DNA from: Rhodopseudomonas infernalis
GTDB taxonomy: Bacteria; Pseudomonadota; Alphaproteobacteria; Rhizobiales; Xanthobacteraceae
Assembly: GCF_022271405.1 (NCBI RefSeq)
Contig: NZ_JAJNAL010000002.1
Span: 124,001-188,000, forward strand
DNA: 64,000 nt
Direction: 5' to 3'
The notes beneath the pieces are model-generated. The model ran no database searches, was not told where the DNA came from, and saw only the letters and a program-made list of their open reading frames with translations. The position numbers were made by a program, and so were the translations under genes. Shown piece after piece: positions 42,889-51,525 of this stretch (its first letter is position 1; every line of letters starts with the position of its first letter).

Positions 42889-43788
42889 ATGACCACTGCT
42901 CACGATGCGGCCGCGCGGGGCCGGATCTCGCCGCTCGGACTGCTGTTCCTGGTGATCACCTCGGTCGGCTGGGGTCTGAACTTCCCGATCATGAAGCACC
43001 TGCTAACGGAGTGGCCGCCGCTGACCTCGCGTGGGCTGTCGGGCATCGTCGGTGCGATCGCGCTTGGGCTCGTCGCGTGGGGGAGGGGGCAAACGCTGCG
43101 GGTGTCGCCCGGCATGTGGTCGCGCCTGATCCTGGTTTCGATGCTCACCATCGGCGGCTGGGTCGGATTTATGGGACTGGCGCTGCTCTGGCTGCGCGCC
43201 AGCGATGCGGCGGTGCTCGGCATCTCGATCCCGCTCTGGGTCGCGCTGGTGGCGTGGCCGGTGCTGGGAGAACGGTTGTCGGTGACGCGCGCTGTCGCAT
43301 TGCTGGTGGCGCTCGGCGGCATCGCCGTGCTGATCGGCGGCGGCGGCTTTTCCGCCAGTGTCGACAAGCTGCCCGGCATTCTGTGTGCGCTCGCGGGCGC
43401 CATCTGCGTGGCGCTGGGGACGGTGCTGACCAAGCATTTTCCGCTGGCGCTGCCGCCGCTGTCGCTGGCGGCGTGGCAGATCGCGCTCGGCTGTGTGCCG
43501 GTCGCGCTCGCGGGGGTGATCTTCGAGAGTGCGGACGTTGCCGCGCTGTCGACGACCGGCTGGGCGTCGATGATCTACATGACTCTGGTGCAGTTCTGCG
43601 TCTGCTACGTGTGTTGGTTCGCTGCGCTCGAGCGATTGCCGGCGGCGACGGCGTCGATTGGCACGCTGCTGGTGCCGGTGGTGGGCGTATTGGCGGCCGC
43701 GGCGATGTTGCACGAGCCGCTGGGACTGCGCGAAATCGTCGCGCTGGCAGTGACGCTCGGCAGCGTCGCGGTAGCCTTGCGGTCGTAG
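42889..43788 (+). CDS. EamA/DMT-family transporter
   Basis: This is a drug/metabolite exporter-like inner-membrane protein of 299 residues with ten hydrophobic segments in two EamA repeats (about 15-145 and 160-295). Family motifs are SVGWGLNFPIMKH near the start and PLWVALVAWPVLGERLS at the end of repeat one. Repeat two has LLVPVVGVLAAAAMLHEPLGLRE in shortened match. The ATG at 42889 is chosen because the open frame before it is antisense-like and hydrophilic. The substrate is unknown; amino acids or nucleosides are usual for the family. Confidence 0.88.
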   Translation: MTTAHDAAARGRISPLGLLFLVITSVGWGLNFPIMKHLLTEWPPLTSRGLSGIVGAIALGLVAWGRGQTLRVSPGMWSRLILVSMLTIGGWVGFMGLALLWLRASDAAVLGISIPLWVALVAWPVLGERLSVTRAVALLVALGGIAVLIGGGGFSASVDKLPGILCALAGAICVALGTVLTKHFPLALPPLSLAAWQIALGCVPVALAGVIFESADVAALSTTGWASMIYMTLVQFCVCYVCWFAALERLPAATASIGTLLVPVVGVLAAAAMLHEPLGLREIVALAVTLGSVAVALRS

Positions 43789-43800
43789 TCCCAAAACAAA

Positions 43801-43824
43801 AACGGCGCCCGCGAGGGCGCCGTT
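43801..43824 (-). terminator. Terminator between convergent EamA and BA14K-like genes
   Basis: A perfect 10-bp stem (AACGGCGCCC 43801-43810 with GGGCGCCGTT 43815-43824) has a 4-nt loop. On the - strand it is followed by TTTTGTTTT, a good intrinsic terminator for the BA14K-like gene. It can also act on the EamA transcript, whose stop is 13 bp before it. Confidence 0.9.
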
Positions 43825-43843
43825 GATCGTTGCGTCGTCGGTC

Positions 43844-44506
43844 TTACGGGCAGGGGTGCCGCTTGCCGTCGTAACCGAGGTAAGTGCCCGTAGCGGGGTT
43901 GTACGACTTGAAGCGCTGCGAGCAGTACGCGTCGTCGCGATCCCCGCCGCCGGGCACGACCGCAACCGTCGGCTCGTCGTAATAGCCGTAATCGTACGCA
44001 TACGGGTCATTGTAGTAGTAAGAAGACCCAATGCCGCCGATGAACGCTCCGGCGTAGGCACCCGGCCAATAGCCGCCACCGCGCCAATGGCGATGGCCAT
44101 GCCAGCCGCCACGATAGCCGCCCGCGTAGCCGCCGCGATAGCCGGAGACGTTGCCGCCACGGAAGCCCGGGTTCGGAACGCCGGAGAAGCCCGGATTGCG
44201 CATTCCGCCGCCCGCCATGCTCGGACCACGCGGCCCAGCGCCCATGCCGGCGCCGCCACCCATCCGCGGACCGCCGCCGCCCATTGCCGGACCACCGCCG
44301 CCACGCATGCCGCCGCCGCCCATGCTGGCGCCGCCGCCGCCACCGATCGAGCCGCCGGCCATACCGCCGCCACCTCCACCGCCACCACCGCCCCCTCCGC
44401 CGCCGCCGCCACCCATGCTGCCCTGGGCGTGGACCATGCCGGCGGACGCCAGCGGCATCGCGATGGCCAACGCGGCCACAGCGGTCAAAGTTTTGAGATT
44501 GATCAT
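43844..44506 (-). CDS. Glycine-rich BA14K-family secreted protein
   Basis: This 220-residue exported protein has a signal peptide (MINLKTLTAVAALAIAMPLA..., cut near HAQG, residue 28). A tract of 17 consecutive glycines and further Gly/Met/Arg repeats (about 30-125) follow, then a Gly-Tyr-Arg part and a hydrophobic GAYAGAFIGGIG segment. The C-terminal BA14K motif is YCSQRFKSYNPATGTYLGYDG, seen in part, ending RHPCP. BA14K proteins are small surface antigens of Brucella and relatives with lectin-like activity. The ATG at 44506 gives the signal peptide directly; the frame extends 21 codons upstream without support. Confidence 0.82.
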   Translation of the reverse strand: MINLKTLTAVAALAIAMPLASAGMVHAQGSMGGGGGGGGGGGGGGGGGMAGGSIGGGGGASMGGGGMRGGGGPAMGGGGPRMGGGAGMGAGPRGPSMAGGGMRNPGFSGVPNPGFRGGNVSGYRGGYAGGYRGGWHGHRHWRGGGYWPGAYAGAFIGGIGSSYYYNDPYAYDYGYYDEPTVAVVPGGGDRDDAYCSQRFKSYNPATGTYLGYDGKRHPCP

Positions 44507-44718
44507 TCTCGGCTCCATCGATGGGGGAATTGGTGGTCGAAACACTGTCGCAGCCACAACACGCGTCATGCGCGGTCGTTCCCGGAGCGTTCCGGTGGCG
44601 GATTGTCGCCAGGATATAGGGACGAAGCAGGGTGGAACCAGCCGATGGCGTTCGAAACCGTTCGCAGTGGCTGGACAATCACCTCCGCGGGTGGCAATCA
44701 GGGACCTTGTCGCCGCCC

Positions 44719-45141
44719 ATGGATGCGCTCATGAAACTGTTTCTGCTGCGGATTTTTACCTGGTGGTCGGGCTTTACGTTCGGCACCCAACTCTGGACCT
44801 GGCGGTTCGGCGAACTGGTCGGCACCGACGGGACCGGCAATCGTTATTTCCGCACCAAGGGTGGCAAGATCGACCCGACGCTCGGTTTCGAGCGGCGCTG
44901 GGTGCTGTACAATGGCTATGCCGAGGCGACCCGCATTCCGCCGGAATGGCACGCCTGGATGCATCACATCGTCGATGTGCCGCCGACCGAAGAGACGTAT
45001 CAGGCCCGGGAGTGGGAGAAGCCGCATCATCCCAATCTGACCGGCACGCCCTATGCGTATCGCCCGTCGGGCTCTACGCTGGCGGGAGGCCGCCGGCCGA
45101 AGGCGACCGGCGACTATCAACCCTGGACGCCCGGGAGCTGA
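44719..45141 (+). CDS. NADH:ubiquinone oxidoreductase subunit NDUFA12-like
   Basis: This is a homologue of the 17.2-kDa accessory subunit of respiratory complex I, kept in alphaproteobacteria and mitochondria. The 140-residue protein has FGTQLWTWRFGELVGTDGTGNRYF in shortened match, then ERRWVLYNGYAEATRIPPEWHAWMHH, the family core. The C-terminus is rich in Pro/Tyr (GTPYAYRPSGS). The start is either ATG 44719 or ATG 44731 (MKLFLLRIFTWW); neither has a strong ribosome-binding site. Its usual neighbours DUF2155 and aat lie 5 and 16 kb away here. Confidence 0.93.
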   Translation: MDALMKLFLLRIFTWWSGFTFGTQLWTWRFGELVGTDGTGNRYFRTKGGKIDPTLGFERRWVLYNGYAEATRIPPEWHAWMHHIVDVPPTEETYQAREWEKPHHPNLTGTPYAYRPSGSTLAGGRRPKATGDYQPWTPGS

Positions 45142-45183
45142 GGCTCCGGACTCACAACTTATCTGATCGGCGTTGACGGCGGC

Positions 45184-45888
45184 TCAGGCCGCCGTTTCTG
45201 TTTCCGCCTCGAGCCGCGCAGCTGCGCGGGCGATCGCTTCGCTGCGGCTTTGCCGTGCGCCCTGCATCCGCGAGCGGAGCATGGCGACCACGTCTTCGGG
45301 CGCAGTGTCGGGCGAGCCGGCATTGAACGGCGGCGCCGGGTTGTACTCCAGCATCAGTTGAATGGCCTGCGCGGTGGGGCGGTCAGCCAGCAGTTCCGCC
45401 AGGGTCAGCGCGAAATCGATCCCCGCCGTGACGCCGCCGCCGGTGATCCGGTTGCGATCGATGCAGACGCGGCTGCGATCGGGGATCGCATCGAACGAGG
45501 CGAGATCGTCGATCGCCGACCAGTGCGTCGTTGCGCGATAGCCCTGCAGCAGTCCGGCGGCGCCCAGCACCAACGCTCCTGTGCACACCGAAGTGATGTA
45601 GCGCGCGGCCGGTGCCTGTCGGCGCAGGAAAGCGAGCGTGTCCTGGTCATTGATCAGGTCGTCGGCGCCGACGCCGCCGGGGACGCAGATGACGTCGAGC
45701 TGTGGACACGCCGCGAAGTCCACCGTCGGTGGCAGCGACAGCACCGTGTCGCTGGTGACCGGATGGAGCGTCTTGGCGACAAGATGCACGCTCGCTCCGG
45801 GCACGCGCGAGAACACTTGCAGCGGGCCTGTGAGGTCGAGCTGGGTGAGTTTGGGAAACAGCAGCAAACCGATCTGAATGGCGCTCAT
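45184..45888 (-). CDS. DJ-1/PfpI-family protein, isonitrile hydratase-like
   Basis: This 234-residue class I glutamine amidotransferase-like protein is close in pattern to isonitrile hydratase (InhA), which turns isonitriles into N-formamides. The strand GLLLFPKLTQLDLTGP carries the early acidic residues, and the nucleophile cysteine is in SVCTGALVLGAAGLL. GGGVTAGIDFAL and a C-terminal region AIQLMLEYNPAPPF also fit InhA. It is divergent from an AraC regulator that itself has a DJ-1 domain (109-bp spacer), so that protein likely controls it. The true substrate is not known. Confidence 0.83.
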   Translation of the reverse strand: MSAIQIGLLLFPKLTQLDLTGPLQVFSRVPGASVHLVAKTLHPVTSDTVLSLPPTVDFAACPQLDVICVPGGVGADDLINDQDTLAFLRRQAPAARYITSVCTGALVLGAAGLLQGYRATTHWSAIDDLASFDAIPDRSRVCIDRNRITGGGVTAGIDFALTLAELLADRPTAQAIQLMLEYNPAPPFNAGSPDTAPEDVVAMLRSRMQGARQSRSEAIARAAARLEAETETAA

Positions 45889-45997
45889 CGAAACCTCCTC
45901 GGGCTGACGCGACGTTCTTGACGCGACGATCCTGGCATGCTCGGCTATTGTCCGAAATGACCAATAACCCTCGATTTAAGACATCGGCCGAGGCGGC

Positions 45998-46936
45998 ATG
46001 ATCGGCGTCTTGATCTATCCCGGCTTTCAACTGCTCGACGCGGCGGGGCCGATCGCGGCCTTCGAGATCGCGGGGCGCTACGTCGCTGCGCCCGAGCCGG
46101 TCAGGATCCTCAGCGCGGTGCCGGGGCCGGTGCGGAGTTCGTCGGGCGTGGAGATGATGGCACGCGGTCTCCGCCACGATCGCGGCATGCGCACGCTGAT
46201 GATCGCGGGCGGCGATGGCGTGCGCGATGCGGCGCGCTGTCCGCGGACGCTCGCCTTCCTGCGCGCCGCGGCGGCGCGCGGCTGCCGCATCGCCAGCGTC
46301 TGTTCGGGCGCCTATCTGCTCGCCGAAGCCGGGCTGCTCGATGGCCGGCGCGCAACGACGCATTGGGGCCGCACGCGCGATTTTCTGAAGCGCTATCCGC
46401 AGGTGCGGCTCGAGCCCGATCGCATCTTCGTCCGCGACGGCGACGTCTGGACCTCGGCGGGCATCACCGCCGGCATCGACCTGGCGTTGGCCATCATCGC
46501 CGATGAGACGTCCGACGCGGTCGCGCGCGACACCGCTCGGCAACTCGTACTAGCGCAGCGCCGTTCGGGCGGGCAGTCGCAGTTCTCGTCGCTGCTGGAG
46601 CTGCAGACGCCGTCGGGGCGGTTCGCGACGTTACTGAGCTGGGTACGCGAGCATCTGGACGAACATCTCACCGTCGAACGGCTGGCCGACCAGGCGGGCA
46701 TGAGCGCGAGGCATTTCAGCCGCGCCTTCATCGCCGAGACCGGTGCGACGCCGGCGAAGGCGGTCGAGCGGCTGCGGCTCGAGGCTGCGCGGACGCGGGT
46801 CCAAACCACCGGGGAAGCGATCGAGCGCGTCGCCGAGGCAACCGGTTTCGGCGACACGGAGCGGATGCGTCGCGCCTTTCTCCGCGCATTCGGCCAGCCG
46901 CCGCAGGCGGTGCGGCGAGCCGCGCGGGCGGCGTGA
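45998..46936 (+). CDS. GlxA-type AraC regulator with DJ-1 domain
   Basis: This 312-residue regulator has an N-terminal DJ-1/PfpI domain (about 1-185) and a C-terminal AraC helix-turn-helix (about 210-310). The domain keeps the elbow ASVCSGAYLLAEAGLL, with a cysteine at the nucleophile place, and TSAGITAGIDLALA. The DNA-binding part has LTVERLADQAGMSARHFSRAF and ERVAEATGFGDTERMRRAF. The ATG at 45998 is preceded by GAGG. It is divergent from the isonitrile hydratase-like gene and ends flush against the convergent glycoside hydrolase gene with no spare base. Confidence 0.9.
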   Translation: MIGVLIYPGFQLLDAAGPIAAFEIAGRYVAAPEPVRILSAVPGPVRSSSGVEMMARGLRHDRGMRTLMIAGGDGVRDAARCPRTLAFLRAAAARGCRIASVCSGAYLLAEAGLLDGRRATTHWGRTRDFLKRYPQVRLEPDRIFVRDGDVWTSAGITAGIDLALAIIADETSDAVARDTARQLVLAQRRSGGQSQFSSLLELQTPSGRFATLLSWVREHLDEHLTVERLADQAGMSARHFSRAFIAETGATPAKAVERLRLEAARTRVQTTGEAIERVAEATGFGDTERMRRAFLRAFGQPPQAVRRAARAA

Positions 46937-48325
46937 TCAGGCTGCCGGCGCCGTGGCGATGCGTCGGGCGGTGGAGCCGGCGGCTTCATGCAGCCATTCG
47001 GCGTCGTCGTTGACGACGCGCATCGCCTCGGTCAGCTCCGGATAGACGTCGTCGTTGATGGTGACGACGCCGTAGTTGGAGTCTTCGCCGTCCCAGCGGC
47101 CCTCCGCGGGCTGATCGGCGTGCAGAAACCAGTGATAACCGACCAGATTTGGATGCCGCAGCCCGGCGCCGACATAGCGCGCGAAGCCGGCGGCGCGGTC
47201 GGCCTGGGTTTCGACACGCGGGCCTGCGCCGTGCGTATTCGGCAGACCGGCATCGTCGCCGCGGAACGAGAACTCGCCGATCAGGCACGGCCGTCCGGTC
47301 GCCGCATAGGCCTCGATCGTGGCGCCGGGCAGTGCATCGTAGCAATTGATGCTGATGACGTCGCAATGCCGGCCGGCGGCGGCGATCACTTGCGGCGGCG
47401 GCACATAGGCGAAGCGGCTGCCGAGCACCAGATGATGCGGAGCCGCCGCGCGGATCGCCGCGGCGCTCACCGCGAAGTAACGCTCGGCCAGCAGCCCGGC
47501 AAAGGCGTCGCAATCGGCGAAGTACCGCGCCCGCAGGACATCGCGCTCCTGGATGTGATCGTGCGTGAAGAAGTTGCGATTGAACGGCGGCGGAGACACC
47601 GGCTGGCTGGCCAGTTGCTCCCACGAGGTCATGGCGCTCAGCCACGCCTCGTTGAACGCCGTGATATCCTTGTAGCGCTCGCGCAGCAGCGCCACCGCGG
47701 CGCGGCGCGTGTAGGGTGCAGCGGTGTCGCGCAGAATGCCGGGCAGCAGCTCGTTCTCGCCGCGCCAGTCCGGCCCCCATGGCAACTCGTTGTCGATGAA
47801 CCAGCCGAGCACGCTGGCGTCGTCGCGCACCGGCCCGCAGATCTGTTGCGTGCGCTGCTGTGCGAAGCGCTCGAACGCCGGATCGAACAGATCGGATTGC
47901 GGCCAGCCGCGGCCTTCGCCATAGGCTGCAGCGAGATAGAGCACGCCGGCCGCGGAGGCGAGGGGCGCAGCGCCGGCGCGGGCGACCTCCGGCTCGGACC
48001 ACGCCCCGACCGTGTTGAAGCCCCAGCCGTGCAGTCGATCCGCGGCCGACTGCCGCCAGGCATCACGACTGCCGTATCTGCGAAGGCAGGCTTCGCGATA
48101 TGGCCGTCGTTCGCTGTCCTTGATGTTGTCGTGGTCGAGCTGCACCGAGACCACGCCCTTGGACAGAAAGCGGCCGCCGTCCGGATCGATGAACCACCAC
48201 ACGCCGTCGATCCGGGCCACGCGGAAGAAGCCGGTCGCTTTGGCCGTGCAGGTGGCGAGGCCGCCCCAGCGGGTGCGAGATATGCAGGTCATTGCATCAG
48301 CCCGCGCAATGCGAGCTTCCCTCAT
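46937..48325 (-). CDS. Glycoside hydrolase, clan GH-A, agarase-like
   Basis: This is a cytoplasmic (no signal peptide) TIM-barrel hydrolase of 462 residues. It begins with a small domain whose segment GVWWFIDPDGGRFLSKGV is typical of agarase-like GH families. The acid/base glutamate is in FIDNELPWG and the nucleophile in CLIGEFSFRG, the clan GH-A arrangement. The loop GYHWFLHADQ follows. The start is uncertain: ATG 48325 and ATG 48292 are both possible, and the second lies just before the conserved part. The natural substrate is unknown; related sequences in soil bacteria are not agar degraders. Confidence 0.75.
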   Translation of the reverse strand: MREARIARADAMTCISRTRWGGLATCTAKATGFFRVARIDGVWWFIDPDGGRFLSKGVVSVQLDHDNIKDSERRPYREACLRRYGSRDAWRQSAADRLHGWGFNTVGAWSEPEVARAGAAPLASAAGVLYLAAAYGEGRGWPQSDLFDPAFERFAQQRTQQICGPVRDDASVLGWFIDNELPWGPDWRGENELLPGILRDTAAPYTRRAAVALLRERYKDITAFNEAWLSAMTSWEQLASQPVSPPPFNRNFFTHDHIQERDVLRARYFADCDAFAGLLAERYFAVSAAAIRAAAPHHLVLGSRFAYVPPPQVIAAAGRHCDVISINCYDALPGATIEAYAATGRPCLIGEFSFRGDDAGLPNTHGAGPRVETQADRAAGFARYVGAGLRHPNLVGYHWFLHADQPAEGRWDGEDSNYGVVTINDDVYPELTEAMRVVNDDAEWLHEAAGSTARRIATAPAA

Positions 48326-48429
48326 GGCAGAGAGAGTGCTCCTTGCGCCTTTCCGACGCGTCGGCGTTGACGCCGGTCAATTGCCGATAGCAGGCAACTC
48401 GCCGAGCCTCTTCGTTCTCGTGCCGCGCC

Positions 48430-48570
48430 GTCATCGTGAGGCGCTCGCCCGCAGGGCGAGACTCGAAGGATACGGACACGGCTGCCGTGCGTGCGGCCCA
48501 TCCTTCGAGGCTCGCTCCGCTCGCGCCTTGTATTAGCGCGAGCCGCTCAGGATGACGGCCGTGTCCGTAT
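48430..48570. repeat. Compound palindromic repeat with 13-bp flanking arms
   Basis: Two REP-like elements (about 48430-48470 and 48499-48557) carry the CTCGAAGGAT / CATCCTTCGAG and CTCAGGATGA ends seen at 37524 and 40192. In addition, 48470-48482 and 48558-48570 are perfect 13-bp inverted copies (ATACGGACACGGC and its complement), so the second element can be enclosed in a larger stem. The unit lies between two - strand genes. Confidence 0.75.
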
Positions 48571-48581
48571 CGCGCGCTGGC

Positions 48582-49526
48582 CTACAGAGCTTTCAGCCAA
48601 TCACCGATCTCGCTGACTGCAACATTGGCCTGTTGCAGCAGCTTGCCCATGGTGAAGAAGCCGTGGAATTGCCCCGGATAGGTGCGGTGCTTGACGGGCA
48701 CGCCGGCGTCTTCGAGGCGGCGGGCATATTCGTCGCCTTCGTCGCGCAGCGGATCGGCGCCGGCGGTGATGACGAAAGCCGGCGGCAGGCCGGCGAGGGT
48801 TTCGACGCGGGCCGGCGAGGCGCGCCAGTCCTCGGCGTCATGGCTGCCGCCGAGATAGTGATCGCGAAACCACCTGATGACGGAATGCGTCAGCAGCACG
48901 CTGGTTTCCGGCTCGCTGTGCGACGGATGGCTCATCGCGAAGTCGGTCGCCGGATAGATCAGAACCTGACCTGCCAGCATCGGCCCACCATGGTCACGCG
49001 CGTCGATCGCCACCACGGCGGCGAGATTGCCGCCGGCGCTGTCGCCGCCGACGCTGATCTCTTCGGCGTCGATGCCGAGCTTGCGTGCGTTGTCGGCGAT
49101 CCAACGCGTCGCGGCGATCGCGTCGTCGACCGCGGCGGGGAATTTGTGCTCGGGCGCGAGCCGGTAGTCGACCGAGATGACGATCAGCTGGCCCTCGTCG
49201 GCGATCGCGCGGCACACCACGTCGTGGGTGTCGAGATTGCCGATCACCCAGCCGCCGCCGTGGAAGAACACCAGCGCGGGTGCGAGCCCGTTGTCCTGGC
49301 GGAGTGTTTTCGGCGTGTAGATCCGAGCGGGGATGTCGCCCGCCGGACCGGGGATCGCGACCGACTGCACCGAGGCGAGTTCGCGCGGCTCGGGATTGCT
49401 GACGACGCGGGCCGCCAGATAGTAGGCGCGGGCTTCGTCGGCACTGAGGTCTTCATAGGCCGGGCGTCCGGCGTCCTGGAATGCTTTGTAGACGGCTGCA
49501 GCGTCTGGATCGAGTTTGGCTGGCAT
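48582..49526 (-). CDS. Alpha/beta hydrolase, hormone-sensitive lipase family
   Basis: This is a cytoplasmic carboxylesterase of family IV, 314 residues. The oxyanion motif HGGGW is followed by SVDYRLAPEHKFPAA. The nucleophile is in GGDSAGGNLAA, the acid in ITAGADPLRDEG, and the histidine in GQFHGFF. The ATG at 49526 (MPAKLDPD) is the family-like start; a start 10 residues earlier has no support. It lies 30 bp after the SDR gene on the same strand, so the two are likely one operon acting on an ester and its alcohol. Confidence 0.92.
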   Translation of the reverse strand: MPAKLDPDAAAVYKAFQDAGRPAYEDLSADEARAYYLAARVVSNPEPRELASVQSVAIPGPAGDIPARIYTPKTLRQDNGLAPALVFFHGGGWVIGNLDTHDVVCRAIADEGQLIVISVDYRLAPEHKFPAAVDDAIAATRWIADNARKLGIDAEEISVGGDSAGGNLAAVVAIDARDHGGPMLAGQVLIYPATDFAMSHPSHSEPETSVLLTHSVIRWFRDHYLGGSHDAEDWRASPARVETLAGLPPAFVITAGADPLRDEGDEYARRLEDAGVPVKHRTYPGQFHGFFTMGKLLQQANVAVSEIGDWLKAL

Positions 49527-49556
49527 GGTGTGAGTTACCCGTGAGATGGAAAACAA

Positions 49557-50336
49557 TCAGCTCGCGACGCGGCCGCCGTCGACCGTGTAGGCCGAGCCCG
49601 ACACGTAGCTCGAATCGTCCGACGCCAGGAACGCGACGATCGGAGCGACTTCGTCGGCCCCGCCGAGCCGGCGCATCGGGATGCGGTCGACGACGCGCTC
49701 TTTCGGCACCGGCGTGGGGCCGGGATTGCGGCCTTCGACGATCGCGCTCAGCATCCGGCTGTCGATCATGCCGGGGCAGACGCAGTTCACGCGCACGCCG
49801 CTGTCGCCGCATTCCAGCGCCGCGGTCTTGGTCATGCCGATCACGGCGTGCTTGCTGGCCGTGTAGGCGATGATGTCGCTCGAGCCGATCAAGCCGGCGA
49901 CCGACGCGGTGTTGATGATACTGCCGGCGCGCTGCTGCAGCATCACCGGCAGCACGTGCTTCAGGCCTAGGAACACGCCGACGACGTTGACGTCGAGCAC
50001 GCGGCGGAACGCGTCGAGCGAGGTCTGCACGATCGGCTTGATGTCACCTTCGATGCCGGCGTTGTTGTAGAACACGTCGATCCGTCCGCAGTGCGCGAGC
50101 GTGTCGCGGACGTAGCCGGCGACCTGATCTTCCTGCGTGACGTCGGAGGTCAGGGCCAGCGCCTGAGCCGAGGCGGGCAGGGCGGCGATCGCCTCTCGCA
50201 GTGCGTCGGCATCGCGGTCCACCGCGACGATGCGGGCGCCGCGTGCGGCGAGTAGCGTAATGGTGGCGCGGCCGATCACGCCCGCGGCGCCGGTGACGAG
50301 CGCCACCTTGCCGTCCAGCCGTATTCTGTCAGTCAT
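49557..50336 (-). CDS. Short-chain dehydrogenase/reductase
   Basis: This classical SDR has 259 residues. The cofactor motif is TGAAGVIG (about 16-23), followed by an acidic residue after the second strand (VAVDRDAD), which favours NAD(H). NNAG is near 91-94, the catalytic serine is in NTASVAG, and Tyr/Lys are in YTASKHA. The end SGSAYTVDGGRVAS is typical. It is the first gene of a two-gene - strand unit with the esterase. The substrate is not predictable. Confidence 0.92.
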   Translation of the reverse strand: MTDRIRLDGKVALVTGAAGVIGRATITLLAARGARIVAVDRDADALREAIAALPASAQALALTSDVTQEDQVAGYVRDTLAHCGRIDVFYNNAGIEGDIKPIVQTSLDAFRRVLDVNVVGVFLGLKHVLPVMLQQRAGSIINTASVAGLIGSSDIIAYTASKHAVIGMTKTAALECGDSGVRVNCVCPGMIDSRMLSAIVEGRNPGPTPVPKERVVDRIPMRRLGGADEVAPIVAFLASDDSSYVSGSAYTVDGGRVAS

Positions 50337-50571
50337 CCTGTATCTCCCCGGTTCCTTCCGGTTCGCTCCGGAATGGTCGGCAGCGTCGGCCCGCCCGGTT
50401 GGGAGGGCCGCGCTGTCTTGTCGCCGAGTATTTCAGCTGCGGCGGAGGATGGCCAGTCGGAGAGGCGGTCGCCCTTCCCCCGCCGTATTCGGCGTGTTAA
50501 CCGGGACCGATGCAAGCGGCCGAAGCTGTAGAATGTCGCGAGCCTGATTCGTCATTTTGAAGCCGCGCGGA

Positions 50572-51498
50572 ATGTCCCGAAGCCTTTGTCTTGTCGGCCT
50601 GGCGGCGCTGATCGCCGCACCGTTGATCGCGTCCGCGCTACCCGCGCGCGCGCAGATCGGAAATATTTTCTCGGACCCCGCACCGCGGCCGCCGGGCGCG
50701 ATCCCGCGTGGCGGGCCGCAGATGGACGACGAGGAAGAGGTCCCCGACCTGCCGCCGCAGGGACGCGTGCTGCCGGCGCCGACGCGGCCGCCCCAAGGCT
50801 CGGCCTTGCCCGGTCCGGTGCAATCGCAGCCGTTGCCGCCGCCGCCCGGGACCACCATCCTGCCGCAGAGCCCGCCGGCGACCGCCAATGTGCCGCCCGC
50901 CGCGCCGCAGCCGGGCGCCCCGGCGCAACCGAATAACGGCGTCGCCACCGCGCCGCCGGGCGCCAATCCGGCCCCTGGCGCGCCCGGTCAGCGTCCGCAG
51001 CGCGGCGCCCCGCCGGCGCCCGCGACCCTGCAGCCCGGCGACGAGATCGTCACCGAGCCGCCGGCGCAGAAGATCGTCAACAAGAAGGCCAGCTTTACCG
51101 GCCTCGACAAGATCACCGGCCGCACCATCAATTTCGACGCCGATATCGGCGAGACCGTGCAGTTCGGCGCGCTCCGGGTGAAGACCGACGCCTGCTACAC
51201 GCGGCCCTCGACCGAGGCCGCCAACACCGACGCCTTCGTGGAGGTCGACGAGATCACCTTGCAGGGTGAGGTGAAGCGGATTTTCTCAGGCTGGATGTTC
51301 GCCGCCAGCCCGGGCCTGCATGCCGTCGAGCATCCGATCTACGACATCTGGCTGACCGACTGTAAGAACCCTGAGAGTCCCGTCGCGACGGCCCAGCCCG
51401 ATGCGCCGAAGCCTGCCGCGCAGCAGCCGCAGCGGCGCCGCCAGCCGCCGCGTCAGACCCAGCAGGCTCCGCCGCCGCCGCTTCCGACGTTTCGATAG
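50572..51498 (+). CDS. DUF2155-containing secreted protein, proline-rich
   Basis: This 308-residue exported protein has a signal peptide (cut near ARAQ, residue 28). A long Pro/Ala/Gln-rich linker (about 35-165) is followed by the DUF2155 domain (about 168-270: KKASFTGLDKITGRTINF, GETVQFGALRVKTDACYTRP). A second proline-rich tail closes the protein. The two cysteines (ACYTR and LTDCKN) may form a disulfide. The ATG at 50572 is chosen over a TTG 15 bp earlier. DUF2155 genes usually sit beside aat and NDUFA12 in alphaproteobacteria. Molecular role unknown; cell-envelope location is likely. Confidence 0.88.
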   Translation: MSRSLCLVGLAALIAAPLIASALPARAQIGNIFSDPAPRPPGAIPRGGPQMDDEEEVPDLPPQGRVLPAPTRPPQGSALPGPVQSQPLPPPPGTTILPQSPPATANVPPAAPQPGAPAQPNNGVATAPPGANPAPGAPGQRPQRGAPPAPATLQPGDEIVTEPPAQKIVNKKASFTGLDKITGRTINFDADIGETVQFGALRVKTDACYTRPSTEAANTDAFVEVDEITLQGEVKRIFSGWMFAASPGLHAVEHPIYDIWLTDCKNPESPVATAQPDAPKPAAQQPQRRRQPPRQTQQAPPPPLPTFR

Positions 51499-51525
51499 TC
51501 GGCGCTGAGTAGCTCGGCCGATCGC

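Noticed and set aside
44151-45176. Proline-rich 341-codon + strand frame
   Set aside because: The proline run is the complement of the glycine run in the BA14K-like gene, which has a signal peptide and a conserved C-terminal motif.
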